DNA from: an uncultured Clostridia bacterium
GTDB taxonomy: Bacteria; Bacillota; Clostridia; Christensenellales; Aristaeellaceae
Assembly: GCA_937934775.1 (NCBI GenBank)
Contig: CALGYL010000072.1
Location: 1-7,492 of the forward strand
Direction: 5' to 3'
Length of the DNA stretch: 7,492 bases
The position numbers were made by a program, and so were the translations under genes. Of the stretch, positions 5,471-7,492 are shown piece after piece (position 1 is the first letter of the stretch; every line of letters starts with the position of its first letter). The notes below the pieces were generated by a model. It did not search any database, was not told where the DNA came from, and was given only the letters and a program-made list of their open reading frames with translations.

Positions 5471-6745
5471 GTGAGAAAATTGTCCATTCTGCTGATGGCC
5501 CTGGTTCTGATTGTTGCTTCCGTGAGCATGCCCGCGTCCGCTGAGGGAACGACGCTGACACTCCTGATCGACAACACTTCGCCCACGGCCGGTATCGAAG
5601 CGGTCGCCGCCCTTGCGCAGGAAAAGCTGGGCATCAGCCTTGAGATCGAAGTTCGTCCCGGCGGCGCCGAGGGCGAGAACGTCGTCAGGACCCGTCTGGC
5701 CGCCGGCGAGATGGCCGATCTGTGCTATTTCAATTCCGGCTCGCTCCTGTCCTCGCTCAACCCGGCCCAGAACTTCGTGGACTTGACCAGCATGCCCTAC
5801 ATGTCCACGTTCTCCGATTCCTACAAGCAGACCGTCACCGTCGACGGGAAAGTCTACGGCGTGCCCTCCGGTTCGTCGTTTGCCGGCGCGTGGCTGTACA
5901 ACAAGAAGGTCTATGCGGACCTGGGCCTCACCGTTCCCAACACCTGGGATGAGCTGATGGCCAACTGCGAGAAGATCAAGGCCGCCGGCAAGACCGCCGT
6001 CATCGCCTCCTTCGGCGACGACTGGTCCAGCCAGCTGATCCTGCTGGCCGACTTCTACAACGTGCAGAAGGAAAACCCGAACTTCGCGCAGGACTTCAAC
6101 AACAACAAGGCCAAGTATGCCACCGATCCGGCCGCCTTCAAGGCATTCCAGAAGATGGCGGAAGTCTACCAGAAGGGCTATATGAACAAAGACTATAACA
6201 CCAACACCTATGACTACGCGCTGCAGATGCTGGTCAATGGCGATGGTGTTCAGTACCCGATGCTGACCAACGCCATCACCAACATCGAGAAGAACTTCGG
6301 CCGCGAGGCCGCCGACAACATCGGCGTGTTCGGCCAGCCCGGCGACAGCGCGGACGACCATGGCCTGACCGTCTGGATGCCCAACTCCATCTACGTCTAC
6401 AAGAACGGCGCCAACGTGGACGCGGCCCTCAAGTGGGTTGAGTACTTTGTGTCGCCCGAAGGCGTCGCCGCCTACGCCGCCGCCACCGCGGCGGAAGGCC
6501 CCTACGTTGTGTCCGGCGTCCAGATGCCCGAAACCGCTTACGCCGGCGTGAAGGAAATGATGCCCTACTTTGAAGCGGGCAAGACCGCGCCGGCCCTCGA
6601 GTTCATCACCTCCGTCAAGGGCCCCAACTCGCCGCAGATCTGCATCGAGTGCATGGGCGGCCTGCGTACCCCCGAAGAGTGCGCGGCCGAGTATGACGCC
6701 GACGTTGAGAAGCAGGCCAAGCAGCTGGGTCTGGCTGGGTGGTAA
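5471..6745 (+). CDS. CUT1-family sugar ABC transporter substrate-binding protein
   Basis: This 424-residue secreted solute-binding protein (SBP_bac_1/8 type, MalE/MsmE-like fold) collects an oligosaccharide or glycoside for the importer whose permease gene follows. Residues 1-24 form a signal peptide ending A-S-A before E25. No lipobox cysteine is seen, so the anchoring mode is unclear. Family features include the N-terminal lobe start (T-L-T-L-L-I-D), the A-D-L-C-Y-F-N-S-G-S strand, V-D-G-K-V-Y-G-V-P, the A-W-L-Y-N-K-K-V-Y-A-D-L-G-L segment with P-N-T-W-D-E-L, and A-L-K-W-V-E-Y-F-V-S-P-E-G. The length is typical. The gene starts with GTG behind AAAGGTGG. It has its own strong promoter directly downstream of the two-component genes, and a 14-bp stem-loop starts 23 bases after its stop. 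CUT1 binding proteins beside YesM/YesN pairs commonly serve plant or host glycans; the actual substrate cannot be read here. Confidence 0.92.
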   Translation: MRKLSILLMALVLIVASVSMPASAEGTTLTLLIDNTSPTAGIEAVAALAQEKLGISLEIEVRPGGAEGENVVRTRLAAGEMADLCYFNSGSLLSSLNPAQNFVDLTSMPYMSTFSDSYKQTVTVDGKVYGVPSGSSFAGAWLYNKKVYADLGLTVPNTWDELMANCEKIKAAGKTAVIASFGDDWSSQLILLADFYNVQKENPNFAQDFNNNKAKYATDPAAFKAFQKMAEVYQKGYMNKDYNTNTYDYALQMLVNGDGVQYPMLTNAITNIEKNFGREAADNIGVFGQPGDSADDHGLTVWMPNSIYVYKNGANVDAALKWVEYFVSPEGVAAYAAATAAEGPYVVSGVQMPETAYAGVKEMMPYFEAGKTAPALEFITSVKGPNSPQICIECMGGLRTPEECAAEYDADVEKQAKQLGLAGW

Positions 6746-6767
6746 TCGCACCGGCATAACCGGCGCC

Positions 6768-6799
6768 GCAGCGGGAATCTGCTTGCAGATTCCCGCTGC
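6768..6799 (+). promoter_or_regulatory. Strong stem-loop just after the CUT1 binding-protein gene
   Basis: GCAGCGGGAATCTG (6768-6781) and its exact complement (6786-6799) form a 14-bp stem with a CTTG loop. The following bases, ATGGAGTATGG, contain no U-run, so it is not a standard intrinsic terminator. Its position between the binding protein and the permease fits mRNA stabilisation or partial termination, matching the stem-loop at 491-520 in the left operon. Confidence 0.7.
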
Positions 6800-6811
6800 A
6801 TGGAGTATGGG

Positions 6812-6855
6812 CCGGTTTTCGGATACGCCTTCGGTCGTTTCCGGGCGAGAACCGG
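6812..6855 (+). other. Predicted hairpin 2 of the 6746-7087 gap
   Basis: CCGGTTTTCG (6812-6821) pairs with CGAGAACCGG (6846-6855) through ten positions including one G-U. The apical region is 24 bases. No U-run follows. Confidence 0.45.
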
Positions 6856-6865
6856 ATCGGGTACG

Positions 6866-6897
6866 CTTTTCCCCTGCGCTTTCGCTCCCGGGAAGAG
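6866..6897 (+). other. Predicted hairpin 3 of the 6746-7087 gap
   Basis: CTTTTCCC (6866-6873) pairs with GGGAAGAG (6890-6897), with one G-U. Inside it, GCG-CTTT-CGC (6876-6885) can form a small apical stem. Confidence 0.45.
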
Positions 6898-6918
6898 CCA
6901 AATCCGTCGTACATACCG

Positions 6919-6974
6919 CCGGGTTTGAGGGTGAGTCAGAGAGGGTCTCGGCCCTCTCTGATCCCGCAAACCGG
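6919..6974 (+). other. Predicted long hairpin 4 of the 6746-7087 gap
   Basis: A perfect 10-bp inner stem, TCAGAGAGGG (6936-6945) with CCCTCTCTGA (6952-6961), encloses loop TCTCGG. The outer flanks GTTTG (6923-6927) and CAAAC (6967-6971), GGG with CCC, and CCG with CGG extend the pairing over an internal loop and a bulge, giving a rod of about 56 bases. No U-run follows, so termination is unlikely. Confidence 0.55.
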
Positions 6975-7046
6975 GGTTCCTATGTATCCTTGATGGCGTG
7001 ATATGTTTTCTAGAAGATCCTCGATGCAGCGATTCGCATTTTCCAA

Positions 7047-7065
7047 GCGCCGGCGGGACCGGCGC
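7047..7065 (+). other. Predicted hairpin 5, just upstream of the permease ribosome site
   Basis: GCGCCGG (7047-7053) and CCGGCGC (7059-7065) form a perfect 7-bp GC-only stem with a CGGGA loop. It ends ten bases before the GGAGGT of the permease gene, close enough to influence ribosome access. Confidence 0.5.
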
Positions 7066-7074
7066 GCTTGCTAC

Positions 7075-7080
7075 GGAGGT
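7075..7080 (+). promoter_or_regulatory. Ribosome site for the TTG start of the permease
   Basis: GGAGGT lies seven bases before TTG 7088. The alternative ATG at 7109 has no comparable site. Confidence 0.7.
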
Positions 7081-7087
7081 GTAGGCC

Positions 7088-7492
7088 TTGCCCAAAGCTC
7101 TCAGGCGCATGTATACCGGCTGGTTTCTGCTGCCGGCTGGCGTCATTTTCTTTGTATTGTTCCTTCTGCCCACGATCATGTCCTTCTTTTTCAGCATGAC
7201 CACGTGGACGCTGACGGAATGGACGTTCACAGGGTTTGACAACCTGCGCATGTTTTTCAAGGAGATTTCGCTGCGCATCGGCTTTAAAAACACGCTGATT
7301 TACGCGGCGCTGACCTGCGGCATCAAGGTGGTGCTGGGGCTGATCTTCGGCGCGGTTCTGAGTTCGACCTTTCTGCGCAGCCGGAACGCGCTGCGTTCAA
7401 TTCTGTTTTTCCCACACCTGATCTCCGCGCTGGCGGTGGGCATCACCTTCCGCTCGCTGATGCACCCGACCCGCGGCCTGATCAACGCCGCC
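7088..7492 (+). CDS. CUT1 sugar ABC transporter permease (MalF/UgpA-like), partial
   Basis: The first 135 residues of an inner-membrane permease are visible; the reading frame stays open to the window edge. Membrane segment 1 is at about residues 12-37 (W-F-L-L-P-A-G-V-I-F-F-V-L-F), followed by an external loop with the family-typical W-T-F-T-G-F-D-N-L. Segment 2 is at about 69-91 after F66-K-N-T-L. Segment 3 starts around 104 (I-L-F-F-P-H-L-I-S-A-L-A-V-G) and leads to P-T-R-G-L-I-N at 127-133, a signature of the MalF-like first permease of CUT1 systems. TTG is the start because GGAGGT lies seven bases upstream. The gene follows the CUT1 binding protein after 342 bases, an unusually wide gap for one importer, filled by predicted RNA hairpins. 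A second permease gene should follow beyond the window. No ATPase gene is seen here. Confidence 0.92.
   Translation, partial: MPKALRRMYTGWFLLPAGVIFFVLFLLPTIMSFFFSMTTWTLTEWTFTGFDNLRMFFKEISLRIGFKNTLIYAALTCGIKVVLGLIFGAVLSSTFLRSRNALRSILFFPHLISALAVGITFRSLMHPTRGLINAA

Noticed and set aside
5447..6901. A 484-codon minus-strand reading frame opposite the CUT1 binding protein
   Set aside because: Same shadow effect from strong codon bias; its product is repetitive V/G/H/L-rich sequence with no recognisable domain.
6570..7001. A 143-codon plus-strand frame spanning the binding-protein end and the gap
   Set aside because: It begins inside the binding-protein gene in another frame, and its product is a low-complexity R/S/P-rich shadow without ribosome site.
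6746..7087. Known riboswitch, T-box or tRNA in the gap before the permease
   Set aside because: I found hairpins but no conserved core of any class I know, and no tRNA cloverleaf.
7003..7239. A 78-codon plus-strand frame overlapping the permease start
   Set aside because: No ribosome site, arginine-rich shadow composition, and it conflicts with a clear permease frame.

Overview
The window looks like part of a carbohydrate-uptake region from a GC-rich member of the Clostridia (Firmicutes). This placement is inferred from the family mix: a YesM/YesN-type two-component system, a CUT1 binding protein, and TTG/GTG starts behind strong purine-rich ribosome sites. It is not a database identification. 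I see no mobile element, CRISPR array, tRNA or rRNA.

Left block, minus strand (1-1473). A periplasmic ribose/polyol-type binding protein (532-1473) is followed by a DUF2291 protein (1-407, cut by the window edge). Genes for the ATPase and permease of this importer would be expected further left. The two genes are separated by 124 bases holding a perfect 13-bp stem-loop. They read from a good promoter (TTGACA / 17 bp / TACCAT on the minus strand) at 1568-1596.

Centre, plus strand (1694-5377). A LacI-family repressor is divergent from the binding protein and is followed at 34 bp by a YesM-type sensor kinase. The kinase overlaps a YesN-type response regulator (receiver plus AraC HTH) by 4 bases. 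The intergenic region 1474-1693 carries both divergent promoters and two LacI-style candidate operators, so the repressor probably controls the left importer and itself.

Right block, plus strand (5376-7492). A strong extended -10 promoter (TCGACA / 17 bp / TATGAT) drives a CUT1-type sugar-binding protein (5471-6745). Just upstream, and touching the -35 box, lies an 11-bp direct repeat with an exact 21-bp period. This is a plausible binding site for the AraC-type response regulator. After the binding protein come 342 bases without a convincing gene, containing five predicted RNA hairpins. A CUT1 permease gene (7088 onward, cut by the window edge) follows, with a TTG start.

Together the window shows two sugar ABC importers flanking their regulators: a LacI repressor for the left one and a two-component system for the right one, possibly co-transcribed. 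In both importers the binding-protein gene comes first and is followed by a strong stem-loop, a layout that usually gives more binding protein than membrane components. I do not see a radically new system. The most testable observations are the 21-bp-spaced repeats, the hairpin-rich leader at 6746-7087, and the duplicated hairpin arm beside a U-tract at 428-520.
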